From the NCBI GenBank assembly GCA_036172665.1, contig CM069876.1, positions 868,001-932,000 on the forward strand: a stretch of DNA of 64,000 bases, in the 5' to 3' direction. Shown in pieces: positions 33,736 through 45,745 of the stretch (position 1 is its first letter; every line of letters starts with the position of its first letter). Below the pieces are notes generated by a model, which was not told where the DNA came from, made no database searches, and worked only from the letters and a program-made list of their open reading frames with translations. Source of the stretch: Prosopocoilus inquinatus. Lineage: Eukaryota; Arthropoda; Insecta; Coleoptera; Lucanidae. Both the position numbers and the translations under genes were made by a program.

Positions 33736-36700
33736 TACCCTCATACAGAATGTTCCTAAATTCAGTACGCAAATTTTGTATGTGAATAAAAGATGTTAAA
33801 ATAAATAAATTTTGTTAACGAACTTATGTCCCAGAATGCCCCTTTAAACCAGAAAGTTAGATTAGAAACTTTTGCAGCCGAAAGAATGCATGTCTACGAA
33901 TTATACAGTTCCAATTATGAAAACCTGGAAGATTTTACGGAAATTTGTTATTTCAAATATTTACATAGTTTTTTTTTTCTATTAGATCATCTGAAACCAT
34001 GTTTTTATTAAAAAGGTTTCATTTTTGAAAAATTATTTTATTAGAAAAATAGTCTGAGCCAAATAAACAAGTTTTTAACACTTATTCTTGCGTTAATGTT
34101 GGTATTCAGATTTGTTTCTGCTGGATATCGTCGGTTCCTTTTCGCTCTCATCATAGCCATTTAATTCTTTTTGAAACGATTTGTATCATTTCAATGAATG
34201 TTATTGCGGCATTATAAGTGTATATACAATGAATAAATATAATTGAATAGTACCCACAAACAAACAGACTTTGTTAAGAACATCTGGTAACTTTTCCGTT
34301 GAAGTGTAAATAGAAATCGTGGAAGTGGTGACGCGAAACGCACTAATATGCACGTTTTATCGAACTCTAATTATACATTTTCCAGATTATTACTTAACCG
34401 TTATATTTAACAGTACAACAGTCGGGCAATTACAATACCGCTGTTATTTTTACTCGGTGCTGACAATTTTCGGTAAACACGGCCAGATTGTTTCCGCTGC
34501 TATTCTTTTCGGATATCGTGCGTTGTCTCGTAAAGAAGAGTATCTTATGGTTTGTTATATCCTCGGACTTCGGGATACTGGAGTGTGTTATGTTTTATAA
34601 GAAAATAATCAAACATGAGGTTAACCATATTTATTTGTGTAAATCCCAATATTGTGAGGATTGGGGTATTGTGCCGTAGTAAATAAATATAATCGGAACC
34701 CTACCGGGATCGATGAGAGGATGTTGAGACTAACGCTGGAAAAATAATCTCGCTTAAATATTGATATTTTCGGCTAAAGACATGCTTAAAATCAGATCAA
34801 GTTCAGCCTTAAAAATTGCTGATCGGAATAAATTATCTTACATCCTCGTGTTTCAATAAAAGGCAGCGGCAACTTATGAAAATTCACATTGGTCACGTAG
34901 TTGCTGTACTTGAAAGATCGTCGAAGGAAACGCGTTAAGTTAGTTTACAAGCGTTATAACTATCTTATACTATAAAATAAAATTCGAATTGAGTTTCAGG
35001 ATGCATCTTTTACCCCATTTACATTTGTACATAAAGGATTAATGATTGATCATTGAAGTCTATCGAAAAGAAAACTTCATTTTGAAAGTCACTTAATGGG
35101 GTCTATTCTGTAACATTGATATGGACTTGATACGTTATGTTTCAAGTGACCTTGCAAAATCGGTATTCTATAAACAGTTTCTTAACAACTTGCAATCGGT
35201 ATCAAGTGTGATATCGAGTTAGTATGCATCTCTCTTCAATCGGTGGTCGGCAATCGACTTGAATTGTTATGAAATCGTATAAGTTCTCTTCAGTTATTGA
35301 GACCATTTCAATTGATATGCCTATCAATGTTAGCTCTGAATGTTTCATCCATAACATTCTGCTTGATTTCTATAAAAAAATGACAGCTATTTTTCTAGTG
35401 ATCTGGTAACAATATAAGTTAATTAATGACGGCTTTGATTGACAATTTCAAAGCACTCTGAGAGTATCTTTGTCCTCTGTTATTACTTGTTAGATTAAAA
35501 CAAGATGGAGAGTAGAAGATTGTCTTCATCCAGAGCGGAGGTTTTGGGTACATGACTTGTTACGTCACGTCACGTGAAAAATTCCATTGAGAATATTAGT
35601 CAAGTTCTTACATTATACCACATTATACCAGGTGATCAATAGAATTCATAATTAGACGAGGCTGTGATTGGTATTATTTAATGCTGTGTGGTTGGATGCA
35701 ATGAGAAATAAATAATAAATTGACAGTTGTCATATTTGAGGTTATGTTCGTGCTTTATACAATCCTTATTTTGTTGTTTCATTTTGCATGGATGCTAGTT
35801 TAAACTTCACAAGACGAATCCGTTTATTATCAATCATTTAAAAAAATAAATGTCACAATTCTGACACTTCATTTTTAAGTTCAAACTGTAAACCTATGTT
35901 GCTAACTGTTTGGAAAATATCACAGCCTACTCTAATTATAAATTCCGTTGATCGCATGGTATAATCAACAAGAAGAGAATGTCAATTAGACAATGACTTA
36001 ACAAAATCTAGAAATTATAACCAATAATGTTCATATGTGATCTATCTTCTTCTATCATTTCTAGAACCGTAAATAGCGCACTCCTTTCTTTAACTGAGAT
36101 TTATATAAACCAGCGCGTCGGCGGTGCGTCAATAAAGAGATTGCAAATTTTTTATTAGCTATCCCTTTCTTTTGTGAAGCTCGAAATTGTAAAAGTACGA
36201 CTTGATAAAATACGTTGAAGTATAAGACACCGATAAACGCACTTCAACTCGAGATTTGGAGTCTGATATGTGAGTGTTTATGAGTGCTTTTAGTTCTGAA
36301 GATGGCCAGCTCAGCTGCCGAAATAAGTATCTACGTAAAAAGTCATTGTGTTAAAAGAAGTGTTTTAGACGTATTTACTTTCTAAACCACTGTCTTCTTT
36401 ACTATTATCAGTTCAACAGATAGTTCGTAATCGGTTTATAATCCGTTAAAGGTTAGGGTACCGTTTAATATAAAATAGTGGGTTGCTTAAGTACCTGAAA
36501 AAATTACTGTATTGTGAACGATTAAGGTTCCTCTGTTATCTTTTAAATTTTGTTCACATAAATAATACGTATTTTTTAAATGAATTATCACTTTGAATTA
36601 CATTTATAATACTGGGTGTATAAGAAATACGTGTGTTAATTTTAAACCATAGAAGAACTCGTCAAACTGAACAATTTTATTTTGTAGCATTTTGAAAATA

Positions 36701-36809
36701 TCGTCAAACGAGTCGTTTGGTGCTTGAACTGAACCTTATTTCGAAAAACAATGGCAACCATGGCGGATATAATTATGTAGAATGTGTCAAGACAGTTGTC
36801 ATTTTTATA
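33736..36809. other. Non-coding stretch, possible solo LTR
   Basis: No gene supported. A 61-residue plus-strand frame at 33826-34011 (MSQNAPLNQKVRLETFAAER) and a 93-residue frame at 34319-34600 have no motif I know. Near 36108-36140 tttatataaacc, a C+G-rich patch and aataaagag lie close together, an arrangement seen in LTRs (TATA box and polyadenylation signal); I could not find LTR ends. At 36297-36323 ctgaagatggccag...ctgccgaaa forms a short hairpin. Confidence 0.4.
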
Positions 36810-37238
36810 AACGTGCACAACTTTTCTATTCAAGAATTAACAGATACTCTTGTGGTGTATCGTAGAGCTTGTGGAAATGCTGAATGGAAGCACGAAGACT
36901 GTGGTTTGTTTCCTAATCGTATTTTACCCAACAGGCATACATTTCTATCAACTGTTCAAATTCTCCAGGATCATGACTCATTTCAACTTCAAGCCCAAGA
37001 CCGTGGCATACCTCGTACTGAATGTTGAAGAAAACATTTTGGATGCTGGATCAACTGTCCAAATTCTCCAGGATCATGACTCATTTCAACTTCAAGCCCA
37101 AGACCGTGGCATACTTCGTACTGAATGTTGAAGAAAACATTTTGGATGCTGTAACTGTTACTGGTACAATTAGCCGAAGACACGCACTTCAACAAGGTGT
37201 ATCACATTTGACAGTTTGGCAATTTTTAAAAGCGCAAT
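36810..37238 (+). pseudogene. Mariner-type transposase N-terminus with internal duplication
   Basis: Reads QELTDTLVVYRRACGNAEW, LFPNRILPNRHTF and FQLQAQDRGIPRTEC, a DUF4817-like DNA-binding region of insect mariner transposases, then ILDAVTVTGTISRRHA and SHLTVWQFLKAQ, then a stop. A 103-bp segment (36951-37053, starting actgttcaaattctcc) is repeated in tandem at 37054-37156; since 103 is not a multiple of three, the duplication breaks the frame. The catalytic half is absent: another element starts at 37248. Confidence 0.78.
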
Positions 37239-37247
37239 AGTTATGTG

Positions 37248-37457
37248 CAGGGAAAAGAATTCAGGCCACTTAGTATTGGACGTCGAATGTACTATTTACC
37301 TCTTACCATTCCGCGGTATAGATACAGCGAATTTTTATTGAGTAGGAGGGGTAGGAGCGCCCTCATTTTGCAGAGATGATTGTGAGGCGGGGCTAATACA
37401 GTTTGAGAACTAAATTTTCGTACTGTTCGCGGAACAAGTGGCCTTAATTCTTTTCCC
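37248..37457. mobile_element. MITE, TIR cagggaaaagaattcaggcc, copy 1
   Basis: Starts cagggaaaagaattcaggcc and ends with the complement (ggccttaattcttttccc). The same element is at 43567-43768 with shared inner blocks (cgaatgtactattta, cgaatttttattga, aaattttcgtact, ggaacaagtgg). About 210 bp and non-coding; no certain TSD. Confidence 0.85.
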
Positions 37458-37661
37458 AATTACAGTGCAATTACAGTTTTCTTTCCCTGTGTTTAAGGAT
37501 TAAGGAAACTTATAATAATAAACGATTATTTATCTCCGACAAATTATAAACACAATTTCTGTTCAAATTTAGTAAATGTGACATTACAACAATTGACTTT
37601 TTTGTGACTTTTCCGTTTCTATGACAGCAGAATTTTCCGATCTTAACCAGAGGCGGGTATA

Positions 37662-38085
37662 CAGTGAGAATCTTGTAACGCTGCACATAGACGAAAATTA
37701 CGTGATCAGATAATACATTACTGAACCATATAAAATTGCACATAGAGGTTTTAACATTACGTTGCTATAGTTACTACTCAATTCTCAATGCTGAATCATT
37801 TAAAAACTGCACATAGGAAGTATTAAGGAAGGGAATAATTGATCTATCCGGAAATTTGGCGGCAAATAACGCAAAGACCTCTGTCAATAAACTTCATCTG
37901 AAAATAATGTGTACCTACATTTTTACTTTTTCGGCGGTTGCATGCATTTTACAATAAATCAAGAAAACAGTTTAATTGAATCTGACAATTCAAAATCAGT
38001 AGTGTCATTACTAACAACGCACGGTAACCATGGCGAAGAAAATAAATTGATGATTACTATGTGCAGTCTTATAAGATTCTCAGTG
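37662..38085. mobile_element. MITE, TIR cagtgagaatctt
   Basis: Left cagtgagaatcttgtaacgc and the complement of right cactgagaatcttataagac both continue into tgcacatag; TA flanks each end (37660-37661, 38086-38087). tgcacatag recurs inside at about 37737 and 37806. Non-coding. Confidence 0.82.
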
Positions 38086-38087
38086 TA

Positions 38088-40321
38088 GATTTTAATATGT
38101 AATACGTTTCAAATTTTAAATCAGTTTAGAAAGCTTTAAATAAAAAAGTCAAATAGAAAAAATGTTTCATTTTGCTAACTGCACAACGTGTTAAAATTCT
38201 GATACACCCAGTAGAGTAAGAGAAATAGTATTATCGTCTCTCAGGCGACATTTAAAATATAAAAGTGTACAAAAAATGTACATAACTAATAAGAACAGGA
38301 ATAAAGGACAGAGAGTATCATAGATTTTTTTTAATTCGAGTTTTAATTAATAGGCGTTTCTAACATTTTTTAACGAATCTCATACAAAATCGTAATCTTC
38401 ATACATGTAACATCAAAAAAATCAGTAAATATTCGAATGGTGCTTTTCTGTTCTCAAGCTTTCCTTATATTTCCTTATAGACTCAACCAAACATTAAAAT
38501 ATTTTGTACCATTATGGAGACAGTTCACACGTATTTGACTCTTCGTAGTATGTCTAAAATTTCGAATCCAGAATGTAATTGGTTTATCGACTTTGATTGC
38601 AATTTGAAGAATCTTAGAAATATAATCGAAGTCCTTTTATCACAATCGACCCCTCCCATAGAGAAGATTCGCAAAATTTTGAAAACGTTGCTGGAGATTT
38701 CGAAGAATGCGCTTGGCGTAATGAGGGCCGAGATTAGAGTTATCAAACTCTCATATCTTAAATTTTACACTATTTTCGGATTCATGTTAGATTTATAAAA
38801 CTTAACTTGATTTTCCACTAGTTTGTAGTGAAGTGTACTTTGCATAGAACGCAAAAATGTTTATTAATTGTGAGACTATTGCCGTCGCGACGGATAAGAT
38901 AGAATATTTAGTCACGTTTCCTCGATAAGCTTGATAGCCTATTAATAGCTTAAAGTTTTAGAAAACGCAAGAATAAAAATACTTTCATGAATTACTGTCA
39001 TTATTATTAATGTCCTATAGAATGTCCTTTCCTTTAAAGACGGAACTGTCGATATCGTACGAAAGTGCGTTCTGAATCCAATGAATTGCATATAAATTTT
39101 ACCTTGTTTAAAATACGATACTTTCGTTTGAAATAATTCATTTTATATTCGTTATTTTCAAACGAAGAAATGGCAGAACTAGTTTCTGGGCAACTTGCGC
39201 AGAGCTTTCTGAATGTTATAATGATTTGAATGACATAGTTGACCTAGGTGAGTTATTCTTATAAACTTCCATTGACTATTAATATTTATTTTTTTAACAT
39301 TTACTTTTGTGATTCTATGAGCCTCTCTGTGTAGAATTTACTAACATTTGGTAAATGCAGGTAAGAATTAATTAATAGCGTTACTTTCGATTTTCGATTA
39401 ATTATTGATTGGCATTTTTCTTGAGAATGTGAAAAGCAATACATGATTCAGTTAATGAACCACAGCATTATAATTTATTCAGTACCCTGTAAATTTAAAA
39501 ACTATTTTTTTTCTCACGAATATTAAATTAATAAAAATGTTGATGAACGAAAGTAAAAATTGTATTGTTTGTGTCATTGAAGACTTTCTAGTGAAATGTA
39601 TTTTTAGTTTTTCTTGTTTCTTCTTCTGTAGGTATGTGAAGAGGCTAGCTGTTGAAGTTCTTTTCCTCTCATATATCTGTTTTACCATTTTTCAGCTCCT
39701 CTAAAAATTTTCACTTCAACGATAACCCGCCTACAACAATTTAATGTCAGGTATTACTTTTGCATTAAGAAAAGGTAATTTTCTCATGTGATCCTCACTA
39801 AATAGAAAGCAACACAAAAATAGCACTATTATGTAAAGAAAAAATTAGTCTCGCAGATAATGTCGCCTGTTTTGTGAAAATTTGGATAAATATATAAAAA
39901 AAAACTTTATAAGTTCACAAAAACTGCACTTCTCTATTGCTTTCGGTCAAAATATTCTGCTATTAGTATTACACCACATCGAACTAGACAGGAGAGGGAG
40001 GCTCTTACATTTTTCAAAAGCTATTTAACCAATAGAAAGCAAATATTATTGTTATTGTACAAATCTACTGCCAATACGTAGAGGAGTATCGCAGGGGCTT
40101 GTGAATGACCCTTTTCTGTTCGTAATACACACCTTCCCCATTTTCAATAACATCGGCTGCAAATATCACCAATTTGCGTCTGATTCTCAACAATGATCGC
40201 ATTCCTTTTGCACCGATTCTCGGATAATCTCGCCTCACTCCCCTCCTTCGTTGAAATTACGCGTTCCTTTTACTTCGAAGTGAGGAAGTTGTTTCCCCCC
40301 TCACCGATTCGAAGGAACCGC
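38088..40321. other. Non-coding stretch with one weak reading frame
   Basis: A+T-rich DNA without recognised repeats except simple runs. See the separate entry for 38514-38798. Confidence 0.4.
38514..38798 (+). CDS. Hypothetical 94-residue protein, unverified
   Basis: The frame opens with ATG and has a fairly protein-like composition (METVHTYLTLRSMSKISN, a middle part rich in Ile/Leu/Lys likely to be helical, and a hydrophobic end FGFMLDL). I recognise no domain. There is no poly(A) signal or splice site that I can tie to it, and no second copy in the window. It may be a chance frame, an isolated exon or a small gene; chance is the most likely. Confidence 0.2.
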   Translation: METVHTYLTLRSMSKISNPECNWFIDFDCNLKNLRNIIEVLLSQSTPPIEKIRKILKTLLEISKNALGVMRAEIRVIKLSYLKFYTIFGFMLDL

Positions 40322-40324
40322 TAA

Positions 40325-41150
40325 GGCTGCCCACACATTCATGAAGCAAAAACGCTTTGAAGCAAAACGTTTTTGACTAATCTTGTTAGAAAGTGCTTTT
40401 TCAATGCTTTAAATAGGACCAAGCACACACTGGTAGAGCAAAACATAAAGCAGTTTAAAGCACGCTGAAACAGTTGCAGTCAAAACGTTTTTACTTAAAG
40501 CGTTTCGATCTGTGAATGTGTTTTTAACGTGAAACTAAATATTACGCAACCGAAAAGAAATATTTCTGCTGAAGTAGACGTTTTTTCGTCCTAAACTATT
40601 TCGCTTTTCTTTAGCCGAGAGAGACGCGTGTATCTTTTTTCGATGAAACAAGAGAAAAGAAGACAAAAAATGCAACCGACAAGTTCCATAGGTTTTCAGA
40701 GTATTTTTTTAACCCTTTCTTCATTTACAAGATGCATATACAATAGCGTTTTCTTTTATTATTTATCTCTTCTTTTGCACACATTTGCAAAAACTGCCAC
40801 AGACTCATCGTCCGAAGTCATTGCAACAACTAATTATAATAGCGAGTTTAATAAAAAAAGAAACTAATTATAGCAGCGATCAAAGGTAACATATTTTTCT
40901 CAAAATCGTAAGATTTATCTGTATGGTTTAGTTTAATCAGCAAAAAGAGGTAAATTCATACGGAACATTTTTTTTGTCTCTTCGATGTTACGTCGCATTG
41001 CTTTATAATGCAGTAAAACGTTTTGCGTGAAAACGTATTGCCTGAAAACATTTTGCTTCATTCATCAGTGTGTGACTAACCGAAATGTTTTGGATTGCAG
41101 CAACACGTTTTGCTTTAAAGCGTTTTTGCTTCATGAATGTATGGGCAGCC
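40325..41150. mobile_element. PIF/Harbinger-like non-autonomous element
   Basis: TIRs begin ggctgcccacacattcatga and end with the complement of ggctgcccatacattcatga, continuing through agcaaaaacgcttt. Flanked by taa on both sides (40322-40324, 41151-41153), the 3-bp T-A-rich duplication typical of PIF/Harbinger. Subterminal zones repeat aaaacgttt and aaagc motifs in both orientations. No transposase motif in the middle; the 79-residue frame at 40628-40867 is not recognisable. Confidence 0.83.
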
Positions 41151-41650
41151 TAACCCTTCATCATTAATGAGTGTGCGTCCCTCAGTAGCGAGGGAAATTA
41201 ATAATACTATGTTACTTAACAACATATTTGATGATGAAAGATTTTTTCTTGAAGAAGTCGCTAAAAGATATTTCTTTTAATTGGAAAGAGAAACCCGTTT
41301 CAAACATCCTTAATGTCTTTTAACGTATTATTTGCAAGTGTCGTGTTTGAAATTGTGACGTAAGAATTTCCTCAGTTTTGCCGTTTTCAGTCGTTCCATT
41401 AGGCAAATTTTCATTCGCTTTTTATGTGAGCTGAGCCACTCATCTCAACTAACCTAAGCTCAGTTTATTTGTAAAAAGAAAGCGACTTTTACCTCTCATT
41501 TCATGGTCTGACTTACATGTGTATATGTATGTGGCTACACATACAATAAATAAATATTAATTTGGCTAAAATCATCAAATCATCATCATTAAAATTGTCA
41601 GAACTATCACGACGCAAGATTTCACTATTAAGTTTCCTTGGTGCTATCAC

Positions 41651-41768
41651 ATTTCTTCACGCACGGATAAATTTATCTGCCAGGTAGTATCCTCAGAAAC
41701 TATTATCGATATAATGGTTTCCAAGGATAATACCTGGCAGATAAATTTATCAGGAGGTGAAGAAATAG
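41651..41768. repeat. Long hairpin with ggataaatttatc palindromes
   Basis: Arm 41651-41700 (atttcttcac, gataaatttatctgccaggt, agtatcct, gaaac) is complementary to 41718-41768. The centre is only about 17 bp. It has the form of a tiny MITE; TSD not identified. Confidence 0.7.
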
Positions 41769-41769
41769 G

Positions 41770-43265
41770 GCATAAACCAACTATCTCTATGGGCCTTGCC
41801 TTGATAATATTGATATAAAAAGAACATAAACTGTCCAAAACTCACGCCTACGTTTCATCTTTTACAGTGGTTGAGTATGGTGAACAGGAGGGAGTTACAT
41901 TAGATTTGCCTATTTTCTAAGATTGTTAATTAAGGAATTCCAGCATACTTACACTCACAATCAACATTTAGACGTAATGTCGTGAACGTCAATATAAGGC
42001 GAGGATTTACTTACACCACGTTTGCATAATTCTACCAAACACGAAATATAATGTAAATAAAATATCGCCAAAAATGCAATGCATTGTCCGACGACCTTAA
42101 ATACTTCCTCTTTCGTTTTCAAAAGAAAAAGTAAAAAGTGCTCTTCTGCAACTATGAAACTAGTCTGCATTGGCCTTAGTATTAATTACTATTGTTATAT
42201 TGATCATTGTACATCAGAGAGCATAAAGCAAACAGCAGTTTGGTTCACACAGGACCCTCGGACCTCCCTTATGTTTACATTTCTCGTCAATCGACTTAAG
42301 TCTAGCACTGATGATGTCCGCACCATGGAAGAAATACATGTCCGCTCTTAAAAAAGAGTATTTACATAGCGCCAGTGGCGGCTCGTCGGGGTGGGCAAGG
42401 TGGGCAGTGCTGGCCCGGTCTTATTGAAGTTGTACGTTCCGGTTTCGTGTCGGGACAGGCCCTAGAAACAAATTTATTTGGAAAATGCACCCTTTTGCAG
42501 TTGTTGCCCACCTGTAGAAAATCATCACTCGCCGCCAGTGCAAGGAGCAGTGGCAAGGAAATTGTTTATGCCGCGCATTTATATGGGCAAAAGTAAACGT
42601 TCCAAATTCTTGTTTGTATGCAACATCTGTGCGCCGTTTTGTGGAGGTGCTGCGGTTAATTTTACCGCGAACATTAGTAAGCTTGTTAAAAGAAATGTTG
42701 TCTTTGGCAATATGTCCATCCGCAAATAATGCGGGCAAGTCGCTCAATGAAAGTGACTAAGCATTATACCGTATGATTTTTTTTTACATTTTAGATAAAG
42801 GGAGGCCCTGGAAAGCAAAACCTACAGTGCGAAATACCTCAATAAAAAAATTAACTGTAGAATTTCCAATAACTTCTTTAGTTCTGACTGTAGGTTTGCC
42901 ATTTCCTCTTTTCTTGTCCAAACTATCATCCTCTAGGACTAAATTTAAATGTACTTTGCTGTTCATGGCTAACCTTTATCTAAAATTTAAAATATCATAT
43001 GTACATGTTCCTTCTTTCAAAATATTTGATAGAAAAATCTTTTTCTTCAATTTTTTTAAGTAAGTAGCTGTTAGCTGCACCTGATGAAGATTTGTGTTGC
43101 ATTATTTGTTAGAAAAGACCGTCAACCGGTCGCGAAAGGTTAAGAAAGTTTATGATTTTGGTGATATGATGTAAAATTTGTTATCTACATAAAATTGCTT
43201 AGCCCCAATGTATAATAAGAAGAAGACCGAAATTGGTCTTACTTTTCGTCTTCTATTAACTGTTC
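41770..43265. other. Non-coding stretch with a GC-rich repeat-like patch
   Basis: At 42366-42420 cgccagtggcggctcgtcgg and following g-rich DNA look like the end of a DNA transposon; sequence to about 42740 keeps balanced composition with several short overlapping frames, none recognised. I did not find a matching far end. Confidence 0.35.
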
Positions 43266-43269
43266 ACGA

Positions 43270-43453
43270 CTGAATTATGCCCGCCAAGAAAAGTTAAATC
43301 TTTACATGCATTTTTGAGTTATTTTATTAGTTTGAATGCAACTTTAAACTTGTTTCTACGGTATCGTAAAAAACAACCAACCAACAACAATTAACTCGTC
43401 ATATTTACAACAGAACATATTACATGTCCCAGAATTTTTTGGCAATTGGAAAT
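43270..43453. mobile_element. MITE, TIR with atgcccgccaa, copy 1
   Basis: tgaattatgcccgccaagaa at the left and ccagaattttttggca at the right are degraded TIRs; inner blocks ctttacatgca, ttttattagtttgaat, tttctacggta and ttaactcgtcatatttaca are shared with 53784-53986. Confidence 0.75.
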
Positions 43454-43566
43454 AAAAGAAATTATGTGCATTGAAATGCATTTCATTCATAAACTCCGCT
43501 GTACAAACGCCATTTTCAGTGTCGTGATTTTTATTACTGTCGATCACGGTGCTTAATAATAATAAT

Positions 43567-43768
43567 CAGGGAAAAGAATTCAGGCCATTTAGAGTTGGAG
43601 GTTTTTTTATACCGAATGTACTATTTACTCCTGCCACATTTCTGCGGCCTCCGAATTTTTATTGAGGAGTGTAATGCGAGCGTTCGCACGTTGTGTGCAA
43701 GGCTGATACAGCCTGAATACCAAATTTTCGTACTTTCGAGGAACAAGTGGCCTAAATTCTTTTCCCTG
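43567..43768. mobile_element. MITE, TIR cagggaaaagaattcaggcc, copy 2
   Basis: Same family as 37248-37457; ends tttccctg complementary to the start cagggaaa. Orientation is the same as copy 1. Confidence 0.85.
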
Positions 43769-43829
43769 CTTATAATCTATTGAAAGCGTTTAATCAATTA
43801 ATCAGTACAAGATGTCCCAGGTGTCCAAA

Positions 43830-44710
43830 ATTAGATATTAAAAAAATAAATCAAATCTCAATTAAGTCCAATTCAAGGAAGACTAACTCAATTCGGGGCA
43901 AGCTAACTCTACCCAAACCGAGCAAAAAAAGAACGAGAACGCTACAAAAATAAATTTCAAGTAAGAAATTAAGTTTCCGAGAAAATTCAAATTTTATAAA
44001 ATTAAAACTCAAAATAATTAAAACTAAGAACTAAAGAAACTTGATACTAATTCAACAACACACTCATAACTTAGAAACTTCAAAGTTCAAACACTAAAAC
44101 AAAACACATGTCATTCGGAATGAAGTCCAACCCAAGCAAGGTCAACCCAAATCGATTCAACCCTAGCAAAAAAGTAAGATTCCAAAAAAAGTACACAATT
44201 AAAATTTAAAAAAAAATTAAATCTTTAGAATAATGAAACTCAAAACTCGGGAATGTTAAAACTCTTTAAACGTGTACTTGAAATTAAATTAAAGATGACT
44301 TAGGCCCGATTTCATTATCGAACTAAAGGAGATTTTAAATAAAAGTCACAGTCATATGGCAAAAGAATGCAAAAACATAGATATTTACACATCAGAATGT
44401 GACTTTTATTTTAAAGTCTCCTTTAGTTCGATTATGAAATCGTTCCTTAGAGTTAAGAAAAAAAATAGAACTTAAATTAAAACTTAAAAAAATCGAAACT
44501 CAATTGAAATTAATTTCCAACTTGCGAAAGTCCCAAACCAACTCAACTCAAATCGAAATAATACTTCGAAAATTTTACAATGTTAAGAAACAAATCTTAT
44601 CTTAATGTATTTCGGAGCACTGATGAGTTTTAATTTAAAAAGAAGCAAAACGTCATGAGGAAAAAAGCACTAAAAAGAACCGAAGAGCTCTCTACGAAAC
44701 AGGTACATAA
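43830..44710. repeat. A+C-biased degenerate low-complexity tract
   Basis: On the plus strand T and G are depleted and units like aactcaa, aaactaa and caacccaa recur without a fixed period (for example actcaattcggggcaagc, aaactcaaaataattaaaac, caacccaagcaagg). It is interrupted by the MITE at 44303-44446, and the same style resumes after it. It may be a decayed simple or satellite repeat. Confidence 0.6.
44303..44446. mobile_element. Short MITE of the ggcc.gatttcataat family
   Basis: ggcccgatttcattatcgaa at the left pairs with ttcgattatgaaatcgttcc at the right, then aaaggaga / tctccttt; tta flanks both ends (44300-44302, 44447-44449), as for PIF/Harbinger. Related in TIR to 19662-19785 and 50619-50763. 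Confidence 0.8.
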
Positions 44711-45741
44711 TAGAAAATTAAAAATGATAAGTCCAAAAAAAATACACATCTTAAAGAGATCTTACGTAATATTTATTTTTGAAGTTTACTTCGTGTTTGT
44801 CATATAAGTCAAAAGCGTAATAAATCTGTTGGCTTACACTTAATATTTCAATGTCAATTAAGTTGTCTAAAGACCTATCCCAATAGCTCAATTTAGTTTT
44901 AGTGTATTTGATAATTGACCCACAATTTGGTGTGTTTAAACTGGCTCATGAGGTGTTTACTGTGCAAACAGAAAGCGCCAGATGATACAGAATTAGCGCG
45001 CTCGCCTGCCATTGAGACATCATCACTTCTTACAGGTGCCCGGAGACAAAGCAGAGAGACAACCACCGTCCAAATTTGTGGGCGGCGTCGTTCGTTACGA
45101 AACGCGAAAAATTTTTACGGGGCGGTGACGGATAGGCCATTTTTTACGGGCCGTTCTTAAAATATTAGGATTAGGAATTGTTTGCTTTAAAATTCTGGAG
45201 TTACTTATTTATACATCTGGAGATTTGTGGAAAAGACGGTAAAGCGAAAATACATAATTCGAAACGTTTCATTTTTAAATTAAATAAGAATTTTGTAGTA
45301 CGCCTATGTAACTGATTCAGGAAACAAGTTTTTAATTACTATTGTCATACTTTCACTGAATTTTAAATTTAGGTTCAGTTGTACAATGCCAGTTTAAATT
45401 TAAGCTGAGTTTTAAATTCCTAGTAAGTATTATTTCAACAGTTGTTATTTGGTTTAAGCCTTGACTAAAAGTCATAGTGAAATTGTGCAACTTAACAAAA
45501 AAGATATCTTCTGCCAGTGTTGAATATATAGAACTGTTTTTGTTCCAGATTATAGCTTTTCATAATTTTATATTTACTATTATTGTTTTATTTTCTTCTA
45601 CGTTTTTTTCTTTCTCTTCCTTTTATTATGTGATACATCTCGATTCATCTTCATTATTTGTCTGAAGTAAGGTTTCTAATTTTCCGGGTTTTTTTCAATC
45701 CCAGAAATCGGGATTGTAAGAATCCACAAGGTTACAATTAA
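44711..45741. other. Non-coding stretch with a small balanced block
   Basis: About 44985-45160 is balanced in composition (gcgcgctcgcctgcc, gggcggcgtcgttcg) and overlaps an 81-residue plus-strand frame at 44915-45160 that I do not recognise. It could be an exon, a promoter-like CpG-rich patch or regulatory DNA; I cannot choose. The remainder is A+T-rich. Confidence 0.35.
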
Positions 45742-45745
45742 TTAA

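Noticed and set aside
33826..34011. Short plus-strand protein MSQNAPLNQK...
   Set aside because: The first part looks protein-like, but it ends in a T-rich run and no family is recognised.
36297..36323. Complete hammerhead ribozyme
   Set aside because: Only the central stem and partial core are present; stems I and III and a cleavage triplet could not be placed.
44915..45160. 81-residue protein in a balanced block
   Set aside because: Composition alone opens the frame; no motif, splice site or second copy supports it.
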